Assembly (NCBI RefSeq): GCF_014863355.1
Contig: NZ_JACZEP010000016.1
Location: 21,037 to 85,036 of the forward strand
Length of the DNA stretch: 64,000 nucleotides
Origin: Aminobacter carboxidus
GTDB lineage: Bacteria; Pseudomonadota; Alphaproteobacteria; Rhizobiales; Rhizobiaceae
Direction: 5' to 3'
Each line of letters begins with the position of its first letter. Within the stretch, counting starts at the first letter, position 1. The translations under genes were made by a program, and so were the position numbers. The notes beneath the pieces are model-generated. The model worked only from the letters and a program-made list of their open reading frames with translations. It searched no databases and had not been told where the DNA came from. Shown piece after piece: positions 16,358-25,787 of the stretch.

Positions 16358-18193
16358 TCAGTCCAGCGCTTCCAGTTCGTCGATGAGGCTGCTGATCACG
16401 GCGAGCCCCTTCTGCCAGAAGGCGGGATCGGTGGCGTCGAGCCCGAACGGCTTCAGCAGCTCCGAATGATGCTTGGTGCCGCCGGCGCGCAGCATCTCGA
16501 AATACTTGTCCTGAAAGCCGCGCTCGGCGTTCTGGTAGACCGCGTAGAGCGAGTTCACCAGGCAGTCGCCGAAGGCGTAGGCATAGACGTAGAAGGGCGA
16601 GTGGATGAAGTGCGGGATATAGGACCAGAACACTTCGTAGCCTTCGCGCAGCTTGATCGCGGGCCCCAGGCTCTCTGCCTGCACCTCGAGCCAGAACTGG
16701 CCGAGCTGGTCTGAGGTCAGTTCGCCGTTCTTGCGCTCGGAATGGACCTTGCGCTCGAACTCGTAGAAGGCGATCTGGCGCACGACCGTGTTGATCATGT
16801 CCTCGACCTTTTGCGCCAGCATCGCCTTGCGCTCGCGCTTGTCGGTGGTGCGGTCGAGCAGCGAGCGGAAGGTCAGCATTTCGCCGAACACGCTTGCCGT
16901 CTCGGCCAGCGTCAGCGGCGTCGATGCCATCAGCGCGCCCTGGCCGGCGGCCAGTACCTGGTGCACGCCGTGGCCGAGTTCGTGGGCCAGGGTCATGACG
17001 TCGCGCGGTTTGCCCATGTAGTTGAGCAGCACGTAAGGATGGGCAGATGGCACCGTCGGGTGGGCGAAGGCGCCGGGTGCCTTGCCCGGGCGCACCGGCG
17101 CGTCGATCCAGCGGCGGTCGAAGAAATCGCGCGCGATCTCGGCCATCTCCGGCGAGAAGCGCTGGTAGGCGGTCAGCACCGTATCCTTGGCCTCGTCCCA
17201 GCCGATCATCGCCTGCGGCGTCTCGGGCAGCGGCGCGTTGCGGTCCCAATGGTTCATCACCTCCATGCCGAGCCACTTGGCCTTCATCTTGTAGTAGCGA
17301 TGCGACAGGCGCGGATAGGCCTCGCGCACGGCGGCGGCGAGCGCGTCGACGACCTCGCGCTCGACACGGTTGGCGAGGTGGCGCGAGTCGGCGATGTCTT
17401 CGAAGCCGCGCCAGCGGTCTGAGATTTCCTTGTCCTTGGACAAGGTGTTGGTGATCAGCGTGAAGACGCGCTGGTTCTTGCGGAAGGTCACTGCGAGCGC
17501 GTCGGACGCTGCCTTGCGGACCTCGCCGTTGGGGTCCTGCAGCATGTTCAGCGCCGGCTCCAGCGCCAGTTCCTCGCCGCCGATGTCGAAGCGCAGGTCG
17601 GTCATGGTCTCGTCGAACAGCCGGTTCCAGGCGCCGCGCCCGGTGATCGACTTTTCGTGGAATAGCTGCTCGACCCGGTCCTCGAGCTGGTAGGGCTTGT
17701 CCTTCCTGAGATCGAGGACCCAGGGGCGGTAATGGCCGAAGGCAGGGTCCGCGTCGAGCGCACCGAGGATCAGCGCGTCATCAACGAGGTTCAGTTCGAG
17801 CGCGAAGAACAGCAGATGCGCGCTGGCATCGGTCATCTTTTCCTGCACGTCGCCGTAAAGCTTCGAGCGCTTGGGATCGGAGGTGTCACCGGCGTAGACG
17901 AGCCCGGCGTAGGAAACGACGCGGCCGACCAACTCCTCAAGCGCTTCATAGGTACGCATGGCCTCGCCGAGCTTGCCGGCGGAACCGCGCCCGGCCTCGA
18001 TGGCGAGCGTGCCTTTCCAGCGTGCCTCAAAGGCAACCGCATCGGCGGACGCCTTTTCCAGGTCGCGGACAAGCTCCGGCGCGTCCATGCCGGAATAAAG
18101 GTCGGCAAGGTTCCATTCGGGCAGTTCGCCCAGCCCTGCCGCGCTCCCGGTGGAGGCGGTGGCCGACATCTGTTGCCCGGAATTCCAACGCAT
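16358..18193 (-). CDS. pepF: M3 family oligoendopeptidase F
   Basis: A 611-residue cytoplasmic zinc metallopeptidase. The zinc motif HELGHGVHQ lies at about residues 417-425 (in DVMTLAHELGHGVHQVL), and the third ligand is probably the glutamate in TLAETASVFGEML, 25-30 residues later. The C-terminal FKYFEM-like and HSELLKPFGLDA segments are those of PepF. It trims medium-size peptides and may help recycle protein or remove cleaved signal peptides. It lies 30 bp upstream of pabB on the same strand. Confidence 0.93.
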   Translation of the reverse strand: MRWNSGQQMSATASTGSAAGLGELPEWNLADLYSGMDAPELVRDLEKASADAVAFEARWKGTLAIEAGRGSAGKLGEAMRTYEALEELVGRVVSYAGLVYAGDTSDPKRSKLYGDVQEKMTDASAHLLFFALELNLVDDALILGALDADPAFGHYRPWVLDLRKDKPYQLEDRVEQLFHEKSITGRGAWNRLFDETMTDLRFDIGGEELALEPALNMLQDPNGEVRKAASDALAVTFRKNQRVFTLITNTLSKDKEISDRWRGFEDIADSRHLANRVEREVVDALAAAVREAYPRLSHRYYKMKAKWLGMEVMNHWDRNAPLPETPQAMIGWDEAKDTVLTAYQRFSPEMAEIARDFFDRRWIDAPVRPGKAPGAFAHPTVPSAHPYVLLNYMGKPRDVMTLAHELGHGVHQVLAAGQGALMASTPLTLAETASVFGEMLTFRSLLDRTTDKRERKAMLAQKVEDMINTVVRQIAFYEFERKVHSERKNGELTSDQLGQFWLEVQAESLGPAIKLREGYEVFWSYIPHFIHSPFYVYAYAFGDCLVNSLYAVYQNAERGFQDKYFEMLRAGGTKHHSELLKPFGLDATDPAFWQKGLAVISSLIDELEALD

Positions 18194-18335
18194 TGCGTCT
18201 TCCTTTTCACTCTCATTCGCCGGTTAGATTCAATCCTAAGGGATTCGTTCACCGGCTTTCTTGAAACCTTATTTAGAACCCTGTGCCAGGATGATCCACA
18301 TCCAATCAGCAGCTGCGGGCATATTGCGGACATTC

Positions 18336-19841
18336 ATGGCAGGTTCGATTCTCATAGTCGATGACGATCCCGTGCAACGTCGCCTCGTCGACGCCGCGGT
18401 GACGAAATTTGGCCACACCGCCATAGCCGTCGATGGCGGCGAAGCAGCGCTTCGCATGCTCGACGGGCCGCGCGCCGGCGAGATCGGCGTCATCATTCTC
18501 GACCTGTCGATGCCCGGGCTCGACGGCATCGGCGTGCTCAAGGCAATGCGCGAACGCGGTATTGCACTTCCCGTCATCGTCCAGACCGCGCAAGGCGGCA
18601 TCGAGACGGTCGTGTCGGCGATGCGCAACGGCGCCTTCGACTTCGTCGTCAAGCCGGCGTCGCCGGATCGGCTGGCGACCGCGATCGACAATGCGCTGAA
18701 GGTCGAGGCCGTCGAGGATCAGGTGCGGCGCACCGCGCGCCGCGGCAGCGGCTTGCTCACCTTCCGCGACATGGTCACCCGCAGTCCCGCCATGGACCGC
18801 GTCATCAGGCTCGGCCAGAAGGCAGCGGCATCGAACATTCCGATCCTGATCGAAGGCGAATCGGGCGTCGGCAAGGAACTCGTCGCCCGTGCCATCCAGG
18901 GGTCGGGCGACCGCCGTTCAAAACCGTTCGTCACCGTCAATTGCGGCGCCATTCCCGACAATCTTGTCGAGAGCATCCTGTTCGGCCACGAGAAGGGCTC
19001 TTTCACCGGCGCCACCGACAAGCACCCGGGCAAGTTCGTCGAGGCCAACCACGGCACGCTGTTCCTCGACGAGATCGGCGACCTGCCGCTCGACGTACAG
19101 GTCAAGCTGTTGCGCGCGGTACAGGAAGGCGAGGTCGACCCTGTCGGCGGTCGCTCGACGGTCAAGGTTGACATCAGGCTGATCTCGGCGACGCATCGCA
19201 ACCTTCTGCAGCAGGTCAAGGACAGCAAGTTCCGAGAGGACCTGTTTTACCGGCTCAACGTCTATCCGATCTTCGTGCCGCCGCTGCGCGACCGTCGCGA
19301 CGACATTCCGCTTTTGGTCAGCCACTTCATCTCCCGTGTCGCACCTGCCAGCCCGCATGGTCGCATTCCGATGATCTCGGAAAACGCGTTGGCGCTGCTT
19401 CAGGCCTATGACTGGCCGGGCAACATCCGGCAGCTCGAAAACGCGGTGTTTCGCGCCTGCGTGCTGTCCGAGGGCGATGTGCTCAGCGAAGACGAGTTCC
19501 CGCAGATCCGCGCCCAGGTCGAAGGCGTCGTCGATCTCGGCGGCGATGCTACGCCTGTGGTTGCAAACAGCGGTGCCGACAGGTTCGTGCCAACGCCGGT
19601 GCTGTCGCCGGCGCCGGAGCGCGCTCGGCCAGGAACGCTGCGCGCGCTCGACGAGCGCGGCAATGTCCGCCCCCTTGCCGATGTCGAGTTCGAGATGATC
19701 CGGCTCGCCATCGATCATTACAACGGCCAGATGAGCGAGGTCGCCCGGCGGCTGGGAATCGGCCGCTCGACGCTGTATCGTAAGCTCAAGGAATACGGCA
19801 TCGATCCGGAGACCGGTCGCAGCGAGCGACTCGCCTCTTGA
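18336..19841 (+). CDS. Sigma-54-dependent response regulator (NtrC family)
   Basis: From the ATG before AGSILIVDDD the protein has 501 residues. A receiver domain (about 1-120) has the acidic pair VDDDPVQ, the phosphate-accepting Asp in VIILDLSMPGLDG, Thr in VQTAQG and Lys in VVKPASP. The AAA+ domain (about 145-375) has Walker A GESGVGKE, the sigma-54 contact loop in the variant GSFTGA, and Walker B LFLDEIGD. The Fis-type helix-turn-helix is at the end (MSEVARRLGIGRSTLYRKLK). It should activate sigma-54 promoters after phosphorylation. No histidine kinase gene is adjacent. Confidence 0.94.
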   Translation: MAGSILIVDDDPVQRRLVDAAVTKFGHTAIAVDGGEAALRMLDGPRAGEIGVIILDLSMPGLDGIGVLKAMRERGIALPVIVQTAQGGIETVVSAMRNGAFDFVVKPASPDRLATAIDNALKVEAVEDQVRRTARRGSGLLTFRDMVTRSPAMDRVIRLGQKAAASNIPILIEGESGVGKELVARAIQGSGDRRSKPFVTVNCGAIPDNLVESILFGHEKGSFTGATDKHPGKFVEANHGTLFLDEIGDLPLDVQVKLLRAVQEGEVDPVGGRSTVKVDIRLISATHRNLLQQVKDSKFREDLFYRLNVYPIFVPPLRDRRDDIPLLVSHFISRVAPASPHGRIPMISENALALLQAYDWPGNIRQLENAVFRACVLSEGDVLSEDEFPQIRAQVEGVVDLGGDATPVVANSGADRFVPTPVLSPAPERARPGTLRALDERGNVRPLADVEFEMIRLAIDHYNGQMSEVARRLGIGRSTLYRKLKEYGIDPETGRSERLAS

Positions 19842-20125
19842 TATTTTGTTGCCGCTGATTTTGATTTAAAGCTTGCGTGTCGCTTGCGGGACGCAGCGCT
19901 GTGCAGTTTCTTGCGTATTTGTTCAGTGGTGTTTTTGTGGTTTAAACCAGTGGTTTACCATGAAAAGGCGCGATTCCTTTTTGCTGGGATATCGCCATGG
20001 TGTTACCGCATTTCGCCTTCAATAAGCAGTGATTAACCATTAGGATCGATATTCGGACGCGAATCCGTAAGCGTGTCCGGGCTTCAAATCCGGGGACAGA
20101 TGGCAGCCTAACAGGGCCTTTTGAT

Positions 20126-21913
20126 TTGAATAGGATCGAGAACACCGAAGGGCGTCGTTCGAAATCGAATGGTTGGCAAAAGTGGCTTACAGCCGCGATG
20201 CTAACGTTTGGTTTCCTGACAGCCTCGCAGGCGACAGCCTCCGCAGAAACGCGGACGCTCAAGCTGTATTACACCCACACGGGTGAGCGGGCTGAGATCA
20301 CGTTCAAGCGCAACGGCAGATACGACGCTGCCGGCCTCAAGAAACTCAATCAGTTCCTGCGCGACTGGCGCCGCAACGAGCCGACCAAGATGGACCCGCG
20401 TCTGTTCGACGTGGTCTGGGAGGCCTATCGCTCTGCTGGCGCTCGCGACTACATTCATGTTGTTTCGGCCTATCGCTCGCCGGCCACCAATTCGCTGCTG
20501 CGCAGCCGCTCCAGCGGCGTTGCGGAAAAAAGCCAGCACATGCTCGGCAAGGCGATGGACTTCTTCGTCCCCGGCGTGCCGTTGAAGAAGCTGCGCGACG
20601 CGGGTCTGCGCGTGCAGGCCGGCGGCGTCGGCTATTATCCGCGCTCCGGCTCGCCGTTCATCCATATGGACGTCGGCAATGTGCGCCATTGGCCGCGCAT
20701 GAGCCGCAAGGAACTCGTTGCCGTGTTCCCGTCGGGCAAGACCCTGCATGTGCCAAGCGACGGCAAGCCGCTGCCCGGTTTCGAGCAGGCATTGGCATCC
20801 TATCAGTCGCGCAAGGCGAGCGGTGACTTCGTGCTCGCCAGTGCAGCACCCGCCAAGCGCAGCGGCGGGCTGTTTGCCGCGCTGTTCGGCGGCGGTGCCG
20901 ACGAGGAAGAAGACACCGGCGAAATCGCCGTGGCAGCCGCTGCGCCCAAGCGCGCTCCGACCAAGGCCATCGCCGAGGCGCCGGCTGCCAAGTCGCTGCC
21001 GGGCATCCAGATCGTGGCGCCTGAGAATGCGCAGCGCGCCGAGCTGCCACAGGTCGCCGACGAGGCACCCGACCAGCAGGCGCCCGAAACCATCATTGCA
21101 GCCTTGCCGGCGCGCAGCGTGCCGCTGCCTGGCGTAGCGCCGCGGCCGCAGGCCGAGGTTGGCATGGCGACCGCCGAGAACGTGCCGTTTGGTGCTGCGT
21201 CGGTGCCGCTGGCCGAAGGCGAGCAGCCCACCGCAGTCGAGCAGCAGATCGCAGCCAACGTGCCGCTGCCGACCTGGCGCCCGAACCACACCCCGCCTGC
21301 CGAGCTCAAGCCGGAAAGCCAGAACGTGCTGATGGCGCTGGCCTCGACGGACGACGCGACTGCGAGCGACCTCACCGCTCCGCTGCCGTCGGCCCGTCCG
21401 CAGGACATGACCGTCGAAGCAGCGCTGGCTGCGGCGAACGATATTCCCGCCGAAGATGAGTCCGGCCAGGACGAGCTCGAAATCGCCTCGCTTGCGCCTC
21501 AGCCGGAGCAGCGTTCGGTTTTCGACCAGCCTGAGACGGTTGCATCTGCCACGCCCAAGAACGCGATCGCCACGGCCTCGGCCGGCACCGATCCGGCCGC
21601 GGCCGTCGGTGGCAGTGTCAAGACGACGCGCAAGTCGGCCCGGCCGATGGCACAGGAAGCCAAGCCCGAGCCCAAGCCGGTGGTTGTCGCCGCAGCGCCC
21701 GATTCCGCGCGCTGGGCACTGCGCAGCGGCACGCAGGTCACGACTGTCACGACCAACACCAAGGCGCCGGGCTTTGCCTACAACATGGTCCGCACCGCAC
21801 CGACCGAGGTTTATACGTCGGGCTTCCAGCAGGGCGATCAGGCGGCGAATGCCCATAAGTTCTCCGGCAGTGCCGTGAAGTTCCTCTCGGTGGCGCGGTT
21901 CTCGACGAACTGA
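20126..21913 (+). CDS. DUF882 (YcbK-like M15 peptidase fold) cell-wall protein
   Basis: A 595-residue exported protein. The best start is a TTG followed by a charged N-terminus and a signal peptide (residues 1-41). The DUF882 domain (about 42-200) has zinc-ligand-like segments KSQHMLGKAMDFFVPG and SPFIHMDVGNVRHWPR, as in D-Ala-D-Ala carboxypeptidases. The remaining 380 residues are Pro/Ala/Glu-rich and probably disordered, ending in a short conserved tail (AHKFSGSAVKFLSVARF). It likely acts on peptidoglycan in the periplasm. A long AT-richer region of 284 bp upstream should carry its promoter. Confidence 0.87.
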   Translation: MNRIENTEGRRSKSNGWQKWLTAAMLTFGFLTASQATASAETRTLKLYYTHTGERAEITFKRNGRYDAAGLKKLNQFLRDWRRNEPTKMDPRLFDVVWEAYRSAGARDYIHVVSAYRSPATNSLLRSRSSGVAEKSQHMLGKAMDFFVPGVPLKKLRDAGLRVQAGGVGYYPRSGSPFIHMDVGNVRHWPRMSRKELVAVFPSGKTLHVPSDGKPLPGFEQALASYQSRKASGDFVLASAAPAKRSGGLFAALFGGGADEEEDTGEIAVAAAAPKRAPTKAIAEAPAAKSLPGIQIVAPENAQRAELPQVADEAPDQQAPETIIAALPARSVPLPGVAPRPQAEVGMATAENVPFGAASVPLAEGEQPTAVEQQIAANVPLPTWRPNHTPPAELKPESQNVLMALASTDDATASDLTAPLPSARPQDMTVEAALAAANDIPAEDESGQDELEIASLAPQPEQRSVFDQPETVASATPKNAIATASAGTDPAAAVGGSVKTTRKSARPMAQEAKPEPKPVVVAAAPDSARWALRSGTQVTTVTTNTKAPGFAYNMVRTAPTEVYTSGFQQGDQAANAHKFSGSAVKFLSVARFSTN

Positions 21914-21931
21914 TCGACTTCAAGACAATGA

Positions 21932-21965
21932 AAAAAGCCGCGCTGGGCAACCCGCGCGGCTTTTT
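21932..21965. terminator. Bidirectional terminator between the DUF882 gene and eda
   Basis: A perfect 12-bp stem (AAAAAGCCGCGC / GCGCGGCTTTTT) with a 10-nt loop that can itself pair GGG with CCC. The A/T tails provide a U tract on both strands, fitting the convergent genes. Confidence 0.92.
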
Positions 21966-22012
21966 GCTTTTGGAATGACCTTCCCACAAGGTGGAGAAGG
22001 TAAAATCGTGCC

Positions 22013-22654
22013 TCAGCTCTTGCGCAGCTTGTTTGCCTCGGCGGCGAGTGCCTCGATGCCGGCCCAGTCGCCTGCCTTGACCATGTCGTCGGGCGCGACC
22101 CATGAGCCACCGACGCAGACGACGTTCGGCAGGCTGAGATAATCCATCGCTTTCTTTGCCGAGACGCCGCCGGTCGGGCAGAACTTCACACCGGCGATGG
22201 GCGAAGCCAGCGCCTTGAGGAAGGGCGCGCCGCCGGCCTGTTCGGCCGGGAAGAACTTCAGGAAGTCGAGGCCGGCTTCAAGCGCCGCCATGATCTCGCC
22301 CGGCGTGATGGTGCCCGGCAGCAGCGGCACGTCGCTTTTGGCAGCGTGGGCGGCCAGCTCGCGCGTCAGGCCGGGGCTGACGATGAATTTCGAACCGGCG
22401 GCGACGGCCTCGTCGAACTGGCGCGCATTCAAGATGGTGCCGGCGCCGACGATGCAATCCTCGACTTCGGCGGCGACGCGGCGGATGCATTCCAGCGCTT
22501 CGTCGGTCCTGAGCGTGATCTCGATCGCCCGGAGGCCGCCACGGGCCAGCGCGCGGGCCAAAGGCACGGCGTCGGTTGCGCGCTCGATCTTCAGCACCGG
22601 AATGACTGGCTGGCCATCGAGCAGCGCAAGCAGTTTCTGGGTTTTGCTGGTCAT
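22013..22654 (-). CDS. eda: 2-dehydro-3-deoxyphosphogluconate (KDPG) aldolase
   Basis: From the ATG with GGAG 9 bp upstream, the protein has 213 residues. It cleaves KDPG to pyruvate and glyceraldehyde 3-phosphate, the last Entner-Doudoroff step, and can also act on 4-hydroxy-2-oxoglutarate. Family motifs are IPVLKIE, the glutamate in AIEITLRTDEAL, IVGAGTIL, SPGLTRELAAHA, the Schiff-base lysine in LDFLKFFPAEQAGG, and FCPTGGVSAKKAMDYL. It appears as a single gene; no edd or kdgK is adjacent. Confidence 0.93.
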   Translation of the reverse strand: MTSKTQKLLALLDGQPVIPVLKIERATDAVPLARALARGGLRAIEITLRTDEALECIRRVAAEVEDCIVGAGTILNARQFDEAVAAGSKFIVSPGLTRELAAHAAKSDVPLLPGTITPGEIMAALEAGLDFLKFFPAEQAGGAPFLKALASPIAGVKFCPTGGVSAKKAMDYLSLPNVVCVGGSWVAPDDMVKAGDWAGIEALAAEANKLRKS

Positions 22655-22801
22655 GGCAATTCGCTCCGCTGTCATTTTTCAACCGATTTAACAGACCCGC
22701 TATTGCGAGTCCACGAAGCCTGTAGCGACACGGTGTTGCGCCCGCATGGCCGACAGGTCGGGGCCTGTGCCTTCCGCCTGCTTCGCGGCTTTTGCGGCAG
22801 T

Positions 22802-23671
22802 CTACGCCTTGCCGAAAATCCCGGCGAGCCAACCTTTGAGTTTCGACCACACGTCACTGCCGCCAAGAGGCAGGGCCTTGGCGATGGCTGCATGGGTGCG
22901 CTCGCCGGCGATGCCGTCGGCGGCAAGGCCATGATCGGCCTGGAACCTCTTGACCATGGCTGCCGTGCCTTGGCCGTAGATGCCGTCCGTATCGACGGGA
23001 TATCCCAGGGCGACCAGCGCTTCCTGCAACTCGGTGACAAGTTCACCGCGCGAGCCGACCGTCATCGTGCTGTCACCGGGGGCGGGGCCGTCGATCTGTC
23101 TGGTGTAGGCCTCGGCCAGCTTGAGGTGGTAGCTGTTCTTACGGAAGCCGGGCCCGTTGTAGCCGTGGCCGACCGCTTCCCAGTCGTGCCCGTTCAACGC
23201 ACTGGTGAGCCCTGCCTTGTCGAGATAGCGCGCCATCAGCCGCGCCTGTCCAGCAGCGCCGGAACGCGCCTCGGTCACAAGAGCATCGACATTGTCGAAG
23301 CCCAGCCATTGCCAGTGCGCGCCCATCACCTGGCCGAGACCCCAGGACGTCGATTCATAAGCGGCCTGGTGATCGATATCAGCTGCCTTTTCGAGCATCT
23401 GCCAGCGCGCCGCCTGAGCGCGCGGGTTGGCAACAGTGCCTGGGGTCGGCGCAGCGAGGCCTTCAGCGCGGGCGCGGTCCTGCGCGGCACCGGAAAGCCT
23501 GCGATCGAAATAATGGCCTTCGAAGCGGATCAGCGGCTCGTTGCGGCCGTCGACCTTGGCGAAGACCTGGCCGGCGCTCTCGATCTCGGCAATGGCGAGC
23601 AGTGCTGCCGGTTCGAGCCCGAATTCCCTGGCCGCCTTTTCGATTTCCGTTGCCGTTAGCCTGCTGAACAT
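22802..23671 (-). CDS. N-acetylmuramidase (DUF3380) with peptidoglycan-binding domain
   Basis: From the ATG with GGAGA 9 bp upstream, the protein has 289 residues (MFSRLTATEIEKAAREFGLE). The N-terminal 190 residues match the N-acetylmuramidase family, with the likely catalytic glutamate in LLAIAEIESAGQVFAKVDGR and later STSWGLGQVMGAHWQWLGF. A PG_binding_1 domain follows (about 205-265, SRGELVTELQEALVALGYPV). No signal peptide is seen. The family is best known from phage endolysins, but no phage genes lie nearby, so it may be a domesticated or autolytic enzyme. Confidence 0.88.
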   Translation of the reverse strand: MFSRLTATEIEKAAREFGLEPAALLAIAEIESAGQVFAKVDGRNEPLIRFEGHYFDRRLSGAAQDRARAEGLAAPTPGTVANPRAQAARWQMLEKAADIDHQAAYESTSWGLGQVMGAHWQWLGFDNVDALVTEARSGAAGQARLMARYLDKAGLTSALNGHDWEAVGHGYNGPGFRKNSYHLKLAEAYTRQIDGPAPGDSTMTVGSRGELVTELQEALVALGYPVDTDGIYGQGTAAMVKRFQADHGLAADGIAGERTHAAIAKALPLGGSDVWSKLKGWLAGIFGKA

Positions 23672-23845
23672 GCGCGACATTCTCCATATCGCGGCTGCCT
23701 TTGTCGCCTGGTTTCGGCAGGCGTGAAAAAGCGGACGGCGAAACAATCCGGTACGAGATAGCAGCCGAATCACGAACAGCCTGTAATCATTCTACTTTCA
23801 GCTGCACGTTGAAAAAAACGAGCCAAGGCGCTAGTGGCTCACGCC

Positions 23846-24775
23846 ATGAAACTGTCGACACCCCAGCCACTTTTCCGCGTTGCCGCCCTCTACCGCTTCT
23901 GCCGTCTCGACGGTTACGAGGCGCTGCGTGCGCCGCTCGCCGCCTTCTGCTGCGGCCGCGGCATCAAGGGAACGCTGCTTTTGGCCCGCGAAGGTATCAA
24001 CGGCACGGTGGCCGGCACCGGGGAAGCGATCGCCGAACTGATCGCCCATCTCGAAGCCATGCCGGAATTGTCAGGGCTTGAGGTCAAGTACAGCACCGCC
24101 CAGGAGATGCCGTTCCACCGCATGAAGGTGCGGCTCAAGGCAGAAATCGTCACCATGGGCGTCGAGGGCATCGATCCGCTCGCCAGCGTCGGCGCCTATG
24201 TCGAGGCCAATGACTGGAACGCGCTGATCTCCGATCCCGACACCATCGTCGTCGACACCCGCAACGATTACGAAGTGTCGATCGGCACGTTTTCGGGCGC
24301 TGTCGACCCGCATACCAAGAGCTTTCGCGAGTTCCCGGCCTGGGTCGAAAACCACCGCGGCGAGCTCGAAGGCAAGAAGGTGGCGATGTTCTGCACCGGT
24401 GGCATTCGCTGCGAGAAAGCCACGGCCTATGTGAAGTCGATCGGCATCGACGAAGTCTTCCACCTCAAGGGCGGCATCCTCAAATATCTCGAAGAGGTGC
24501 CCGCGGAGCAGAGCCTGTGGCAAGGCGAGTGCTTCGTCTTCGACGAGCGCGTGTCGGTGTCGCACGGACTTGCCGTGGGCGAGGCCGAGTTGTGCCGTGC
24601 CTGCCGGCACCCGCTGATGCCCGAAGAGCTTTTGTCGCCGAAGTTCGAGGCCGGCGTATCCTGCCCGCATTGCCATGACGCCCGCAGCGAACAGGACCGC
24701 GCCCGTTATGCCGAGCGCCACCGCCAAGTAGAGCTGGCAGAACAACGCGGCGACGCCCCGCATATCGGCAGTTGA
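23846..24775 (+). CDS. trhO: tRNA uridine(34) hydroxylase (rhodanese domain)
   Basis: From the ATG the protein has 309 residues; a GTG four codons upstream is an alternative. It has an N-terminal acylphosphatase-like fold (about 1-95) and a rhodanese domain (about 115-215) with the active-site loop [15 protein letters not shown] Cys-rich tail follows (CRACRHPL and CPHCHDA), which may bind zinc. Family members hydroxylate uridine 34 of tRNA using oxygen. It is divergent from the muramidase gene. Confidence 0.93.
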   Translation: MKLSTPQPLFRVAALYRFCRLDGYEALRAPLAAFCCGRGIKGTLLLAREGINGTVAGTGEAIAELIAHLEAMPELSGLEVKYSTAQEMPFHRMKVRLKAEIVTMGVEGIDPLASVGAYVEANDWNALISDPDTIVVDTRNDYEVSIGTFSGAVDPHTKSFREFPAWVENHRGELEGKKVAMFCTGGIRCEKATAYVKSIGIDEVFHLKGGILKYLEEVPAEQSLWQGECFVFDERVSVSHGLAVGEAELCRACRHPLMPEELLSPKFEAGVSCPHCHDARSEQDRARYAERHRQVELAEQRGDAPHIGS

Positions 24776-24877
24776 ACGGCTGTATCCGGATTGCCTCGCC
24801 AAATTGGCCGGCGTCATTGTAATGTCTTGATCGTCCGCCTACCTCTCGGCGACCGACATTTCCAACCGGAGGCATCC

Positions 24878-25627
24878 ATGTTCGACCCCAAGAAGCTGCT
24901 CGACGATCTCCTCGGCTCCAAGATCCCGGGTACCGGCTCCACCGTGCGCGACAAGGCCGGGCAGGCGACCCAGCTTGCCAAGGACAATCCGCTTGCCGCT
25001 GGCGCTCTGGTTGCCGTGCTGCTCGGCACCGGTGCCGGCCGTCAGGTCACGGGCACGGCGCTGAAGGTCGGCGGCCTCGCAGCGATTGGCGGCCTCGCCT
25101 ACAAAGCCTACCAGAACTACAAGGCCGGCAATGCGCCGGAGCAGACAACCGCTGCGCCCAATGCCGAGCCGCAGCTCCTGCCGCCGCCGGCCGACAATTC
25201 CTTCCACCCCTCGCAGGCCCCCCAGGGCGAGACCGAATTCGTGCTGACGCTGATCCGCGCCATGATCTCCGCCGCCAAGGCCGATGGCCATATCGACGAA
25301 GACGAGCGCAAGAAGATTGGTGACAAGCTCAGCCTGTCGGGCATCGGCTCGGATGCCGAGCAGTTCCTGATGGAGGAACTCAATTCGCCGCTGGATCTCG
25401 ACTCCATCGTCGCCGCCGCCCAGACCGAAGCGCAGAAGGTCGAGCTCTATACCGCCTCGCGCCTGGCGATCGATCCCGACACCCGCGCCGAACGCGGCTA
25501 TCTCGACCTGCTCGCGGGCCGGCTGCAACTGCCGGACGCGCTTGTCGACCATATCGAGGCGACGGTCTCGAGCGTCAAGGTGCCGGCTCAACCGACCTCC
25601 GTGCCGTCGGTCAATCCGCGCTGGTAA
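24878..25627 (+). CDS. TerB-like (DUF533) membrane protein
   Basis: The ATG has CCGGAGG 8 bp upstream and gives 249 residues. The N-terminus is amphipathic (MFDPKKLLDDLLGS), a Gly/Ala-rich hydrophobic stretch follows (about 40-75), then a linker and a TerB-like all-helical domain (about 110-235, LIRAMISAAKADGHIDEDER). The family is linked to tellurite resistance gene sets by name only; a function is not known here. It is monocistronic, followed by a possible sRNA. Confidence 0.85.
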   Translation: MFDPKKLLDDLLGSKIPGTGSTVRDKAGQATQLAKDNPLAAGALVAVLLGTGAGRQVTGTALKVGGLAAIGGLAYKAYQNYKAGNAPEQTTAAPNAEPQLLPPPADNSFHPSQAPQGETEFVLTLIRAMISAAKADGHIDEDERKKIGDKLSLSGIGSDAEQFLMEELNSPLDLDSIVAAAQTEAQKVELYTASRLAIDPDTRAERGYLDLLAGRLQLPDALVDHIEATVSSVKVPAQPTSVPSVNPRW

Positions 25628-25689
25628 AAGCTTGCGGGGAGGTGGGCTGGAAGCCCCTAAAAGGCGACTTTTCGCGTTAAGGATTTGTT

Positions 25690-25787
25690 AACCGCCCAGG
25701 CGCATCATTTTCTTACTCGGATCGGCTCTCCTCCTCCCAAGCACGGTTCGATCAAAGACTGGGCGGTCGCCAATGACCGCCCTTTTT
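25690..25787 (+). ncRNA. Candidate small RNA with anti-Shine-Dalgarno loop (alpha-r14/NfeR-like)
   Basis: In the 327-bp gap, GATCG (25720-25724) and CGATC (25749-25753) can pair and expose a loop with CTCTCCTCCTCCC (25726-25738), complementary to ribosome-binding sites. A strong intrinsic terminator follows at once: GGGCGGTC / GACCGCCC with a 6-nt loop and TTTTT (25761-25787). Rhizobial alpha-r14 sRNAs are known for unpaired CCUCCUCCC motifs and a 3' terminator. The 5' end is a guess and no promoter was recognised. The remainder of the gap (25788-25954) holds only the GGAGGAGG site of the next gene. Confidence 0.55.

Noticed and set aside
19938..19960. Palindrome TGGTTTAAACCA followed by TGGTTTACCA
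   Set aside because: Self-complementary, but short and AT-rich, without a promoter or gene nearby that it would clearly control. Kept only as a note.
20075..20100. tRNA T-loop-like sequence GCTTCAAATCC
   Set aside because: No acceptor stem, anticodon arm or matching T stem could be drawn around it.
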